Shown here: positions 53,295 through 61,814 of the stretch, one piece after another
Position numbering within the stretch: the first letter of the stretch is position 1
Layout: every line of letters starts with the position of its first letter
Assembly (NCBI RefSeq): GCF_003574295.1
Contig: NZ_BHGK01000001.1
Span: 2,542,001 to 2,606,000 of the forward strand
Direction: 5' to 3'
Length of the DNA: 64,000 bases
From: Mediterraneibacter butyricigenes
Lineage (GTDB): Bacteria; Bacillota; Clostridia; Lachnospirales; Lachnospiraceae
Position numbers and translations under genes: made by a program
Notes under the pieces: model-generated
The model's input: the letters and a program-made list of their open reading frames with translations, nothing else
Database searches by the model: none
What the model was told of the DNA's origin: nothing

Positions 53295-54008
53295 ATGTCA
53301 GGAGTAGGAGTAACCTTTGATGAAACACATTCATTCCGGGACTGGGGTTTGAAACTTAAGAAGATTGTTGTCGGAATACCGAAGGCAAAGACGGAGCACG
53401 TGAGCGTACCGGGCATGAACGGCGATCTGGATCTTACAGAAGCCCAGAATGGTGGTGTGAAGTATGAAATGCGATCTCTGAAATTTTCCTTTGGCGTGAG
53501 AAATTGTACGTATGATGATTGGAGCGGTCTGGTTAGCCAGATCGCTTCTGAATTACAGGGGAAAAAGAAGCAGATTGTTTTAGATACCGACAGGGAATAT
53601 TACTATGTCGGCCGATGTGAGATTGACCCGGAAAAGACAAATGATGTTACCGGAGATATAACGATCAGTTGCACATGTGAGCCGTACAAATACGATATAA
53701 ATTCTTCCGGAAAGCCTTGGATCTGGGATATTTTTAATTTTGAGAGTGGTGTTATCCGGAATACATCTAATTTGAAGATCAACGCTGCTTCAACATGGCA
53801 AGCGGTATATATGGATGGTTGGTTTTACAACGAAACTCTCAAGATCATATCGGATGCAGATATGCAGGTGAAATATAATGGCAAGATATTTGACATCTAT
53901 GCCGGAGAAAATGCAATGTATGACCTGTTCCTGACGCAAGGGAAAAATACCCTGTATTTTCAGGGAGTGGGAACAATAACATTGATCCATAGGGGAGGGA
54001 TGTTGTAA
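53295..54008 (+). CDS. Distal tail protein (Dit)
   Basis: 237 residues. Features: THSFRDWGLKLKKIVVGIPKAK in part, VPGMNGDLDLTEAQNG near 37-52 and ISCTCEPYKYDI near 128, all typical of the siphovirus Dit family (Sipho_tail/PF05709). It forms the hub at the tail tip to which Tal and fibres attach. It starts two bases after the tape measure gene. Confidence 0.9.
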   Translation: MSGVGVTFDETHSFRDWGLKLKKIVVGIPKAKTEHVSVPGMNGDLDLTEAQNGGVKYEMRSLKFSFGVRNCTYDDWSGLVSQIASELQGKKKQIVLDTDREYYYVGRCEIDPEKTNDVTGDITISCTCEPYKYDINSSGKPWIWDIFNFESGVIRNTSNLKINAASTWQAVYMDGWFYNETLKIISDADMQVKYNGKIFDIYAGENAMYDLFLTQGKNTLYFQGVGTITLIHRGGML

Positions 54009-57000
54009 ATGTATACGATCAAAGCGTATGTGGACGGTAAGGAGTATACGCTCCATGATGCCAGAGTAAAGGCTCTGACGGTTGGAGGAAATCCGTATTT
54101 CGAAATCGGAGATAATATCAACGGTTCTGCATCGTTCACGGTATATCCGACACATCCTTACTATGGGCTGGTCAAGAAGCTGACCACTGACATTGTAATT
54201 TACCGGGATGATGTACCGGAGTTTTACGGGCGAGTTCTCTATGATGATGAAGATTTTTCCGGGACAAAGAAAGTCTTTGTCGAAGGAGAGCTTGCCTTTT
54301 TGTGTGACAGCATCCAAAGACCGAAGGTCTACCATAATACCTCAGTCAAGGCGTATGTTCAGGATCTGATTGATCGGCATAATGCTCAGGTGGAAGAGAG
54401 AAAACAGTTCGTTGTCGGACGGGTAACGGTCAAGGATTCAAATGATTCTTTGTACCGGTATTCCAACTGGGAAGATACCAGAACGGTGTTCAAAGAAAAG
54501 CTCACTGAAAGACTGGGAGGACACCTGGTGATCCGGCATGAAAATGAATTGCGGATTCTGGACTACTTGGCAGACGAAGATTATTACACGAAGAATGAGC
54601 AGGAGATCCGGTTCGGAAGAAATCTACTGGATTTTTCCCGGAACGTTGACGCATCCGATCTTGTGACCTGTGTGATCCCTTTGGGGGCAAAGCTGGATAA
54701 GGAAGATCAAGATCCGGCATTGGAAGCTATTTCTGAGCAGAGATTAACGATTGTCAGCGTGAACGGTGGAGTTGATTATGTCACGGATGATAATGCTGTC
54801 AAGGAATACGGGAAGATCTACAAAACCGTAACGTGGGATGATGTGACCGTCCCGGAGAATCTGAAAGCCAATGGCGAGGAATACTTGAAGTCAACGCAGT
54901 TCGAAAAGATGGTGTTGGAGCTTAAGGCGATAGACTTAAATCTAACAGACGAATCGTTCCAGAAGTTCGATGTAGGTAATAAGATCCGTTGTATTTCTAC
55001 GCCGAACGGATTAGATCGGGAATTTCCGCTGACAAAACAGAAGATCTATATCAGCAGTTTCAAAAATAACACGGTCACGCTTGGGGATGAAACGAGCCTT
55101 AAGTCCTATACCTCGTCAAATCGTCAGAGTGCGGCTCAAATGGAAGAGACGATAAAAGCCTTACCGAGCAAGTCAGAAATCCTGCAAGAGGCTATACGAG
55201 ACGCACAAGACCTCATAAATAAACAGGTTGCCAGTGGGTATGCAATCCATGTCCCGAATGAATTTATCGTTGCGGACGATAAAGACTATCAGGAAAAGGC
55301 AAAGAATCTGTGGAGATGGGGACTTGGAGGTCTGGCACATTATAGTCAGGGATATGATGGTCCGATTGATGGTGTGGCATTGACGATGGATGGAAACATC
55401 AACGGGAAAATGTTGCTGGCAAATTCAGTTCAGTCAGAGTCCTTGGATGTAGGTTATCGGGAATCTGTGGAGAGCAAGATCAGCAACGCTCAGGAGGAAG
55501 CTGAAAAGGCTGCAAAGGAAGAAATTGAGACATCTATAAACAATCTGGAAAATAAGATCAACATGTCCGTAAGATCTGTGAAGCAGGTTGTCTCCAGAAA
55601 AAACTATGTAACCTCCGGAGAGCAAGAGACACTATCGAGAGATGGCTTTGCAATCACTGGAACGGTAGCTACTGTGACCGAAGAAGAATATCTGAACCTG
55701 AATTGCCTGAGGCTTGAATTTACAGCCACAGGCATTATGAACGTTGAACAATCTCTGGGAGAATTAGAAGCCGGAACGTATACCGTGAGTATTGAGACTG
55801 CCTACCCAACCGGAAAAAGACCGACGTATCTCAGCTATGGATTTTCCGGGAATCGGAGCACGGCATATTATAGCGGATATACGGCGGAAGAATTTCATGC
55901 CTTTAGCAAGACTGTAAAGATCACAAAGGCATCAAAGACGGTATCGTTTGGAGTCTATGGCGCAGCAGGACAGGTTTGCTATCTTACGAACCTCCGGTGC
56001 TTAAGAGATTTGCAAGAAGTTCTGGATGATATGGATGCAAAAATGACCGTAGAAGTTGGTAAAGTATCAGCGAGCGTGAGCGAGGTCTATGAGAACGTTC
56101 AGCATGATTACTGTACAAATCCTGATTTTTCGGCCAGTGATGATAAATTCAATGGCTGGACAAGAAACAGCACGACAGCAGTTACCCAGACTAGATACAG
56201 CGGAAAGAGTTGTGCGCAGATTACCGGCACATCCTCTTTTTACTGGAGGCAGAATCCATTTTCTCAGGCAGGAAAGATTAAGGTGCGCTTCAAAGCGGCA
56301 TGTGCTTCCGGTAATGAAAATACTGCAAGGTTGAGAATCCAGATAGACGGAAAGAACAAATATACATCGGCCGGAGATCTTACGACGGAATGGCAGACCT
56401 TTGAATTTGAAGACAATGCTACACCGTCGTATTTCAATGTATATTTCTACAATTACGTGGCTAATACAACGGTGTATATTACCGATGTGGAGATTCTGGG
56501 ATATTACAATGGCTATTCAGAATCACAGTTCTCAGTCATGAAAGATTCCATTGAATCGTCTGTAAAAAAGGGAGAGTTTGGCTCGTATGTCACTCAATAC
56601 TACGATCGTGTGATTACGGCTTTTAACAATAGCAGTAAGTATGTTCAATTAACAGCTGGAGAAATTGCAATTTATGACAGTGCAGTATCTGCATCCAAGA
56701 AGAGATCAGCATTTGATGCAAGTGGAAATCATTTCTATCGTGATGGATATTACGTTGGAAAGGTGGGAACGAACGAATGGAAAGATAACAATGCACACAA
56801 GGGCCTTGTTTTTGATTTGGAACCAGGTGGAAAATATATGGCGTTTGCACAAAAGGCAAAAGATTCAGATGATGCATATACCATGATGCTTGCTTTTTCG
56901 CGAGCGAATAGTGTGTATGACAATTATGGAATGCATCTGGGATGTGATATTGACTTGCATGGATACACTCTAAAAAATCCGTCTTTTGAGGGTGGAGGTG

Positions 57001-57125
57001 TCACGGGGACACTGAATTTTGTCCAAGTCACATCCGTTAATAGTGATGGATCCTTTAGCTATGCGAGTGGTTGTAATTTACAGTTTAAAAATGGAATCTT
57101 AATCGGAGGATCATGGAATGGGTAA
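54009..57125 (+). CDS. Tail-associated baseplate protein (Tal / prophage endopeptidase tail type)
   Basis: 1038 residues. The N-terminal ~350 residues match the gp18/Tal-like structural domain (GDNINGSASFTVYPTHPYYG in part, LGGHLVIRHENELRILDYL in part, FDVGNKIRCIS). A coiled-coil linker lies at ~375-410 and ~475-520. The C-terminal half holds beta-sandwich domains with a carbohydrate-binding look (two segments near 540-650 and 690-840) and ends with a repetitive domain (NLQFKNGILIGGSWNG). It probably contacts host cell-wall glycans before the fibres. Confidence 0.88.
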   Translation: MYTIKAYVDGKEYTLHDARVKALTVGGNPYFEIGDNINGSASFTVYPTHPYYGLVKKLTTDIVIYRDDVPEFYGRVLYDDEDFSGTKKVFVEGELAFLCDSIQRPKVYHNTSVKAYVQDLIDRHNAQVEERKQFVVGRVTVKDSNDSLYRYSNWEDTRTVFKEKLTERLGGHLVIRHENELRILDYLADEDYYTKNEQEIRFGRNLLDFSRNVDASDLVTCVIPLGAKLDKEDQDPALEAISEQRLTIVSVNGGVDYVTDDNAVKEYGKIYKTVTWDDVTVPENLKANGEEYLKSTQFEKMVLELKAIDLNLTDESFQKFDVGNKIRCISTPNGLDREFPLTKQKIYISSFKNNTVTLGDETSLKSYTSSNRQSAAQMEETIKALPSKSEILQEAIRDAQDLINKQVASGYAIHVPNEFIVADDKDYQEKAKNLWRWGLGGLAHYSQGYDGPIDGVALTMDGNINGKMLLANSVQSESLDVGYRESVESKISNAQEEAEKAAKEEIETSINNLENKINMSVRSVKQVVSRKNYVTSGEQETLSRDGFAITGTVATVTEEEYLNLNCLRLEFTATGIMNVEQSLGELEAGTYTVSIETAYPTGKRPTYLSYGFSGNRSTAYYSGYTAEEFHAFSKTVKITKASKTVSFGVYGAAGQVCYLTNLRCLRDLQEVLDDMDAKMTVEVGKVSASVSEVYENVQHDYCTNPDFSASDDKFNGWTRNSTTAVTQTRYSGKSCAQITGTSSFYWRQNPFSQAGKIKVRFKAACASGNENTARLRIQIDGKNKYTSAGDLTTEWQTFEFEDNATPSYFNVYFYNYVANTTVYITDVEILGYYNGYSESQFSVMKDSIESSVKKGEFGSYVTQYYDRVITAFNNSSKYVQLTAGEIAIYDSAVSASKKRSAFDASGNHFYRDGYYVGKVGTNEWKDNNAHKGLVFDLEPGGKYMAFAQKAKDSDDAYTMMLAFSRANSVYDNYGMHLGCDIDLHGYTLKNPSFEGGGVTGTLNFVQVTSVNSDGSFSYASGCNLQFKNGILIGGSWNG

Positions 57126-57306
57126 GAAAGAAAATGAGTCAATATATATCATTCCACCGGATAGGAATGTACCAATAAAAACGCCTGAGCCGGTAGAAGT
57201 TGTAAATGTGAAACCAACAAAGACATACACACAAGCAGAAGTGCGGGCAATAATCGCCCAACTTCAGAAAGGAGAAAATGATGGAAGAATCGAAGAAACC
57301 GAATAA
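57118..57306 (+). CDS. Small tail-region protein, unknown function
   Basis: 62 residues: MGKKENESIYIIPPDRNVP, then a Val/Pro/Thr-rich linker and a short helix (QAEVRAIIAQLQKGEN). It overlaps the Tal gene by eight bases. No family recognised. Location suggests a tail-tip accessory or linker peptide. Confidence 0.5.
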   Translation: MGKKENESIYIIPPDRNVPIKTPEPVEVVNVKPTKTYTQAEVRAIIAQLQKGENDGRIEETE

Positions 57307-57565
57307 ACCGCTTAGTGTGCTCTATGCTGATGCTAAGCAGGAGATTACAAGATCCATAGATGAAACAGTGGCAGCTCACCGGCTGCCTCTTTTTATGGTG
57401 GAAGGGATCCTGAGTGGAGTCCTTGCAGAGATCCGGACAAATGCAATGAATGAATTGGCGGATGAAACGGCAAGGCATGAGAAGGAACTTGAGTATTACC
57501 ATAAATGCGAGATGGAACATCTGGTTCAGGAATTTGAAAAAGGTTCAGAGGAGGTGGAGGACTGA
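57281..57565 (+). CDS. Small helical tail-region protein
   Basis: 94 residues, start at 57281 (GAAAGGAG six bases upstream), though ATG 57278 directly before it could also serve. Helical and acidic (DAKQEITRSIDETVAAHRLP in part; HEKELEYYHKCEMEHLV). Similar small proteins precede fibre genes in Clostridial phages. It shares one base with the fibre start. Function not known. Confidence 0.55.
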   Translation: MEESKKPNKPLSVLYADAKQEITRSIDETVAAHRLPLFMVEGILSGVLAEIRTNAMNELADETARHEKELEYYHKCEMEHLVQEFEKGSEEVED

Positions 57566-58659
57566 TGGCAGATATTACGAAAGAGATCAACAATTTTAAA
57601 AATGCTATTTACGGCGAGGAAGTACGGGGTAGCATGGTTTCCCTGGCGGAGAAGATCAACGAGGAAACCGAAGCAGCAACCGATACGGTAGCAAAATATG
57701 AAGCTGCGGAAAGTGGAAGGGTATCTGCGGAAGAGGTCAGATCGGAAGCAGAACATCAAAGAACAGAAAACGAAGAGAATCGTGTCAGAGAGTTTGCCGA
57801 TTTGAAACAGGAATCCGAAACTGCGACCGAAGCAGCAAATAATATCGCCAATACCGTCCAGACAAAACTGGATAATGGAGAGCTCACAGGCCCTCAAGGA
57901 ATCCAGGGAGTGCAGGGGCAACAAGGAGAGCCGTTTCAGGTTGCCAAAGTGTATGAAAGTATTACGGCGATGAATAATGGATATGCGACTGATGGAGTGA
58001 AGATTGGCCAGTTTGTGGTGATTAACACTGGAAATGTAGAAGACGAGGACAACGCCAAGTTATTCCTGAAAGGAGCAAAGTCATATGAGTTTATCACGGA
58101 TATGTCTGGTGCACAGGGTATACGTGGTCCACAAGGTGTTCAGGGCGAACAGGGAATCCAGGGAGACAAAGGCGACCAAGGGGATCCCGGAGTGCAAGGT
58201 GAAAAAGGCGACAAAGGAGATAAAGGTGATCCGGGAGAAAAAGGAGAGAAAGGCGATCAGGGTGATCCTGGAAGCATTGAAAATATCGAACAATACCCAG
58301 TAGTCTATACAGAGACAGACGATGAGCCTACATCCGGTGGAGTATTGGGAGGAATAATTGGCTGGATTGTAAAAAAGATCAAGTCATTGACATCTTCTGT
58401 TACTGAATTAAATGGTAAAATCGGTGGAAGTATACTGCATGGCACCTTAGAAATGCCAGTTGGCGGAACTGCCAATCTAACTTTCGAAAAGGAATTCGCC
58501 ACAAAGCCATGTATAGTATTTTGTCCGAGCGATAGCACTGCCAGTGTATTAGTTACATGCACATCCATATCATCCAAGGGCGTCACCGTTAAATCAAAAA
58601 ATTTAGATAGCGGCTACCCTTATTCGACTATATATGTTTCTTGGATTGCATTGGGATAA
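57565..58659 (+). CDS. Collagen-like tail fibre with a recombination-switchable C-terminus
   Basis: 364 residues. N-terminal ~110 residues form an attachment and coiled-coil part (MADITKEINNFKNAIYGEEV). Gly-X-Y collagen-like runs follow at ~111-120 and ~187-240 (repeats such as GDKGDQGDPG). After a hydrophobic short linker (~255-275) comes the sequence ELNGK at ~280-284, encoded by inversion site 1. The last ~80 residues (IGGSILHGTLEMP to WIALG) are the currently expressed tip cassette. The tip likely binds the host receptor. Inversion at site 1 replaces this tip with other cassettes in frame. Confidence 0.85.
   Translation: MADITKEINNFKNAIYGEEVRGSMVSLAEKINEETEAATDTVAKYEAAESGRVSAEEVRSEAEHQRTENEENRVREFADLKQESETATEAANNIANTVQTKLDNGELTGPQGIQGVQGQQGEPFQVAKVYESITAMNNGYATDGVKIGQFVVINTGNVEDEDNAKLFLKGAKSYEFITDMSGAQGIRGPQGVQGEQGIQGDKGDQGDPGVQGEKGDKGDKGDPGEKGEKGDQGDPGSIENIEQYPVVYTETDDEPTSGGVLGGIIGWIVKKIKSLTSSVTELNGKIGGSILHGTLEMPVGGTANLTFEKEFATKPCIVFCPSDSTASVLVTCTSISSKGVTVKSKNLDSGYPYSTIYVSWIALG
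58407..58420 (+). repeat. Inversion site 1 (in the expressed fibre gene)
   Basis: ATTAAATGGTAAAA on the plus strand, read in the fibre frame as L-N-G-K. With sites at 59055, 60200 and 60851 it makes a set of four 14-bp identical copies in alternating orientation. Confidence 0.85.
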
Positions 58660-58713
58660 GCATCGTCAAGTTAGAAGAATATATACAGTGTAAATTATAG
58701 TAAATTACTAGCT

Positions 58714-59068
58714 TCAGTATGATGAGCCACCTACACTTGACCAACCTGACCATTTGGAAGTGTCGGTATTATAGCAACAATTCCAAATTCTTCCTGGTAT
58801 TGGATAAGCTTCTGTTAGTCGCACAATTAGCTTCCGGTGCGATCCGCCAGTGGCGCAAACCTCTAATACCTCGCGATAAGCGTAGAACGGTCCTGAGGTT
58901 ACCGGAGAATTTGCCAATACACTAGCATCTGAGACCGCTACGTTCCCTGGCTTCATGATGCTCAGAGAGTGATCCCCAGTCGTACTTACATACCAAAGGT
59001 TTGTAATGAGGTTATCAACGGCTTTTTCCGGTGTATATTTCGACAAATTTTCAATTTTACCATTTAAT
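58714..59068 (-). CDS. Silent tail-fibre tip cassette B
   Basis: On the minus strand, site 2 encodes LNGK in the same frame as site 1 and is followed by ~113 residues (IENLSKYTPEKAVDN onward) to a TGA at 58714. The C-terminal segment GRIWNCCYNTDTSKWSGWSSV resembles a pyocin-knob-like fibre domain. The frame is open upstream to an ATG at 59133, but that lies antisense to the recombinase start and has no RBS, so the cassette should be silent. It ends 54 bases from the end of the expressed cassette, tail to tail. Confidence 0.8.
59055..59068 (-). repeat. Inversion site 2
   Basis: ATTAAATGGTAAAA on the minus strand, head of silent cassette B; inverted with respect to site 1, 662 bp spanned by the pair. 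Confidence 0.85.
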
Positions 59069-59116
59069 TTAGTTATGAATCCTAAAATGCTACAATAAAG
59101 CAAAAAGGAGATTGGC

Positions 59117-60106
59117 ATGGAACAGAAGATCATGGAAGTGTTGCGGAAAATGCAGGAACATCTAAAGGAAGATCAGCTGAAGCTATTGAGGGATTGTCTG
59201 GAAATGGTGTTGGGTGGCTGTCAGATCACAGAGACTACTGCGGTAAGTGCACCGGAGCGGAGCTGGGTGAATGATCTGGAAGATTTTCTGGTAAGTAAGG
59301 CGTTGGAGGGCAAGTCACCACAAACCATAACAAGGTATCGGTATGAGCTCCGGCGCCTATTATCATACATAGATAAGGGAGTGGCGGACATTACAGCGAA
59401 AGATATCAGCGGATATTTGAGAGCCTATAAACAGATCCGGAAGATCAGCAATGCAACGCTGCGGAATGTCCGGGCAGTGTTCAGCAGTTTCTTTGGTTGG
59501 CTTCGAGATCGGGAGCGGATCCGGAGAAACCCGATGTCACTTGTGGAAGATATCAAGGTCGAGAAGATTATCAAAAAGCCGTACAGCGACGAGGAACGGG
59601 AACGAATGCTAAGAGAGTGTAAGACGCTTCGGGATAAGGCCATGCTTGAGTTCTTATACAGTACGGCGGTCAGGGTATCAGAATTATCGTCTCTGAACAG
59701 GAATGATATCCGCTTTTCTTCCAAGGATTTAATCGTCTTTGGCAAGGGTAGCAAAGAAAGAAAAGTATACCTGAATGACCGGACGAACCTGTATATCCGG
59801 GAGTACCTAGAAAGTCGGAAGGATAACAATCCGGCATTATTCGTATCCATGAAAAGTCCACATGAAAGACTGAGCAAAGCTGGTATAGAATACATTATCC
59901 GGCAGATCGGAAAGAGAGCACAGGTTGAGAACGCTCATCCACACCGGTTCAGGCGGACGGCACTGACAAATGCTCTGAATCGTGGGATGCCGTTGCAGGA
60001 GGCAATGATTCTGGCAGGACATTCCAAACCGGAAACAACCATGCGGTATTGCACCGTGGATCAGGAGGCTGTCCAGTACCATCACCGGAAGTATCTGAGC
60101 GCATAA
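59117..60106 (+). CDS. Tyrosine recombinase, predicted tail-fibre shufflon invertase
   Basis: 329 residues. N-terminal SAM-like core-binding domain (~50-150), then the catalytic domain with a complete active set: Arg186 (AVRVSEL), Lys210 (FGKGSKER), His276-x-x-Arg279 (HPHRFRR), His302 (AGHS) and Tyr311 (MRYC). It is XerC/D-like. It lies exactly between two pairs of identical 14-bp sites inside the fibre locus and is far from the prophage end, which already has its own serine integrase, so a role in fibre switching is the best reading. AAAAAGGAG precedes ATG. Confidence 0.88.
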   Translation: MEQKIMEVLRKMQEHLKEDQLKLLRDCLEMVLGGCQITETTAVSAPERSWVNDLEDFLVSKALEGKSPQTITRYRYELRRLLSYIDKGVADITAKDISGYLRAYKQIRKISNATLRNVRAVFSSFFGWLRDRERIRRNPMSLVEDIKVEKIIKKPYSDEERERMLRECKTLRDKAMLEFLYSTAVRVSELSSLNRNDIRFSSKDLIVFGKGSKERKVYLNDRTNLYIREYLESRKDNNPALFVSMKSPHERLSKAGIEYIIRQIGKRAQVENAHPHRFRRTALTNALNRGMPLQEAMILAGHSKPETTMRYCTVDQEAVQYHHRKYLSA

Positions 60107-60130
60107 AAGCATAGCAAAATGGAGATCTTG

Positions 60131-60156
60131 ACATCCGGCGTCGGTCGGGTGTTTTT
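60131..60156 (+). terminator. Terminator after the recombinase gene
   Basis: ACATCCG (60131-60137) pairs with CGGGTGT (60146-60152, one G-U) followed by TTTT. It would keep recombinase transcription from entering cassette C. Confidence 0.5.
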
Positions 60157-60185
60157 GTGCTGTCTGAACATAAAAATAAGCCAAT

Positions 60186-60569
60186 GTGACCGATGCTTTA
60201 TTAAATGGTAAAACAAACTTTCTTACAAAATGCAAAATTGAAAACATTTCGTTCCGAATTGGTAGTGCGGATAATATTGATTCTCTACGCTTGAAAATGC
60301 CTACAATTTCATGGGCGAAAGCATATGCACTTATTGTAGGAAGAGACAATATAAAAGGTTCAATCTTCGAGGTAGTCTCTGCGCACATCGACGGCAATGC
60401 TAACGGAGCAATAAGAGTTACAAGCAGCAGCCAATCAACCATATCAAAAACATGGAGTGCTGATAACACTGGAAAATGTGTGTATTCTACCAATTTCTTA
60501 CCATATGCGGAAGTTACAGTGATGTATGTAGGTTTCAAGAGCGTAGAAGTATATCATTCAGAAAGCTAA
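60186..60569 (+). CDS. Silent tail-fibre tip cassette C
   Basis: From site 3 the frame reads LLNGK and then ~118 residues (TNFLTKCKIENISFRIG onward, ending VEVYHSES). A GTG at 60186 could formally start it, but there is no RBS and a stop is just upstream, so it should be silent in this orientation. It shares frame with site 1 and would be joined to the fibre stem after two inversions (3-4, then 1-4). Stop codon at 60567-60569 abuts the stop of cassette D with no spacer. Confidence 0.78.
   Translation: MTDALLNGKTNFLTKCKIENISFRIGSADNIDSLRLKMPTISWAKAYALIVGRDNIKGSIFEVVSAHIDGNANGAIRVTSSSQSTISKTWSADNTGKCVYSTNFLPYAEVTVMYVGFKSVEVYHSES
60200..60213 (+). repeat. Inversion site 3
   Basis: ATTAAATGGTAAAA on the plus strand at the head of cassette C. 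An in-frame TAA lies eight codons upstream. Confidence 0.85.
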
Positions 60570-60864
60570 TCAAAGATCTTTTGTCGTTGGAGTTGCACTA
60601 CTACTGGTCTTATTGAAAATGCATGCAGTCGTTGACGTGAAATTTAATAGCATTCCCCAGATTCTTCCATTGTTACCACCGTTCGTCCAGACCACACCGC
60701 TCCACCAGAGCTTCTCATTGACGATGACGTTCACCAAGCATCCTGTAGCATAGTTTGATATAGCCATCTGCGGATAGATTGCATTAATCACATCGGTCAC
60801 GTTGGTCGAGTCCGCCGTGACTATGATTTTTTCTGCATGGATTTTGTCAGTTTTACCATTTAAT
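60570..60864 (-). CDS. Silent tail-fibre tip cassette D
   Basis: On the minus strand, site 4 reads LNGK with an in-frame TAA immediately before it, so it has no start of its own. About 93 residues follow (TDKIHAEKIIVTADSTNV onward to TPTTKDL). The middle NEKLWWSGVVWTNGGNNGRIW looks like a receptor-binding beta domain. It would be expressed after one large inversion between sites 1 and 4. Confidence 0.78.
60851..60864 (-). repeat. Inversion site 4
   Basis: ATTAAATGGTAAAA on the minus strand at the head of cassette D; pairs with site 3 across 665 bp. Confidence 0.85.
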
Positions 60865-60871
60865 TAAGAAT

Positions 60872-60920
60872 CTACAGCAAAGTGCATGATTATCATGTCT
60901 TTTGCTGTGGGTTTTGTTTT
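60872..60920 (+). terminator. Terminator outside the invertible region
   Basis: CTACAGCAAA (60872-60881) pairs with TTTGCTGTGG (60901-60910), with an inner ATGAT/ATCAT stem, followed by GTTTTGTTTT. It lies just beyond site 4, so it is constant in all arrangements. Confidence 0.65.
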
Positions 60921-60940
60921 CCGAAAGAAAGGAGGAACAT

Positions 60941-60978
60941 ATGGAGATCAGAGCAAGACCGTAACAGGTCTTATTTTT
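60941..60978 (+). promoter_or_regulatory. Mini-ORF with strong RBS overlapping a terminator hairpin
   Basis: AAAGGAGGAACAT precedes a seven-codon frame (60941-60964, M-E-I-R-A-R-P). Its stop codon sits in the loop of AAGACC (60955-60960) / GGTCTT (60967-60972) followed by ATTTTTA. It may be a simple attenuator ahead of the lysis genes. Confidence 0.35.
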
Positions 60979-61012
60979 ATGCGTATTTTAATACTATGAA
61001 AGGGTTGAAAAA

Positions 61013-61393
61013 ATGAAAGAGTTTTTGTTTCAGACCTATCTCATTGCCCTTCCGATCTTTTTAACTGCCATTATGGGGTACATAATTTGGCTCCTGAAGG
61101 AACAGAAAAAACAGAAGATCGCAGATGCCAAGGAAAGAGATGATCGCATCGCAAGGGAAGCAGAGGAGAGGTTGGCGAATAGCAAGGGTACAATGCTCCT
61201 GTTACGGGTCCAACTGATCGAGTATCACGATAAGTACATGATGTTGGGTGATATTCCATCATACGCTTATGAAAATTTTATGGAAATGTACGATGCATAC
61301 CACGCTTTAGGTGGCAATGGGATGATAACGAAGATGATGCACGAGATTGAAGAGCTGCACCTGATGAAAAAGAAAGGAGAAAAGACATGTTAA
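61013..61393 (+). CDS. Membrane-anchored protein of the lysis region
   Basis: 126 residues: one N-terminal transmembrane segment (~5-27), then a charged helix ([19 protein letters not shown] in part) and a C-terminal helical domain ([20 protein letters not shown] in part). Such proteins are regularly encoded just before the holin in Firmicute phages. It may assist or time lysis; this is inferred from position. It overlaps the holin gene by seven bases. Confidence 0.65.
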   Translation: MKEFLFQTYLIALPIFLTAIMGYIIWLLKEQKKQKIADAKERDDRIAREAEERLANSKGTMLLLRVQLIEYHDKYMMLGDIPSYAYENFMEMYDAYHALGGNGMITKMMHEIEELHLMKKKGEKTC

Positions 61394-61620
61394 AAAATTG
61401 TGTGTTCAAGGTATCGGTCGATACCAGAAAATGGATCCAGAAAGCTATGATCCGTGCGGTTAAGACTGTTGCGCAGGCAGCAATCGCAGGAATTGGAGCG
61501 GCGGCAGCACTTGGCCAGGTAGACTGGAAGTATGTAATGTCTGCTGCGGCATTGGCTGGGGTACTGTCTTTACTGACGAGTGTAGCCGGTATTCCGGAGT
61601 GTAGTTCGGATGAAGAATGA
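61387..61620 (+). CDS. Holin, r1t-like family
   Basis: 77 residues. [21 protein letters not shown], a Gly/Ala-rich turn, [22 protein letters not shown] and an acidic end match the phage r1t-type holin pattern with two membrane segments. It would form the membrane lesion that releases or activates the endolysin. Translation is probably coupled to the preceding gene. Confidence 0.85.
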   Translation: MLKNCVFKVSVDTRKWIQKAMIRAVKTVAQAAIAGIGAAAALGQVDWKYVMSAAALAGVLSLLTSVAGIPECSSDEE

Positions 61621-61623
61621 GAA

Positions 61624-61652
61624 TTGCGGTAACGCAGAAATGATGGTAAGAT
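61624..61652 (+). promoter_or_regulatory. Predicted promoter of the type I toxin mRNA
   Basis: TTGCGG at 61624-61629, 17-bp spacer, TAAGAT at 61647-61652. Confidence 0.45.
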
Positions 61653-61719
61653 AGATACGGAGCAATCGTGTTGCAGGGTGGCTGACCTCGATTCTATACA
61701 TAGAATGGGGGTGGTGCTG

Positions 61720-61806
61720 ATGAGACATTTTGATTTTAAAGACCTGATGGCCTTCGGAATGTTCATTTTATCACTGCTGACATTCATTTACTTGATTTGT
61801 CACTGA
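61720..61806 (+). CDS. Holin-like type I toxin peptide (28 residues)
   Basis: MRHFDFKDLMAFGMFILSLL and an eight-residue end: a single hydrophobic helix with a charged N-terminus, as in the Firmicute holin-like toxins (Hol_Tox/TxpA-BsrG type) with the FGMFILxLLTF-type core. GGGGGTGGT six bases upstream is a strong RBS. The mRNA 5' region (61660-61690) is complementary to its own 3' region (61876-61906), and a convergent antisense RNA gene overlaps the 3' end. Such toxins depolarise the membrane unless silenced. Confidence 0.65.
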   Translation: MRHFDFKDLMAFGMFILSLLTFIYLICH

Positions 61807-61814
61807 TTTAAAGC

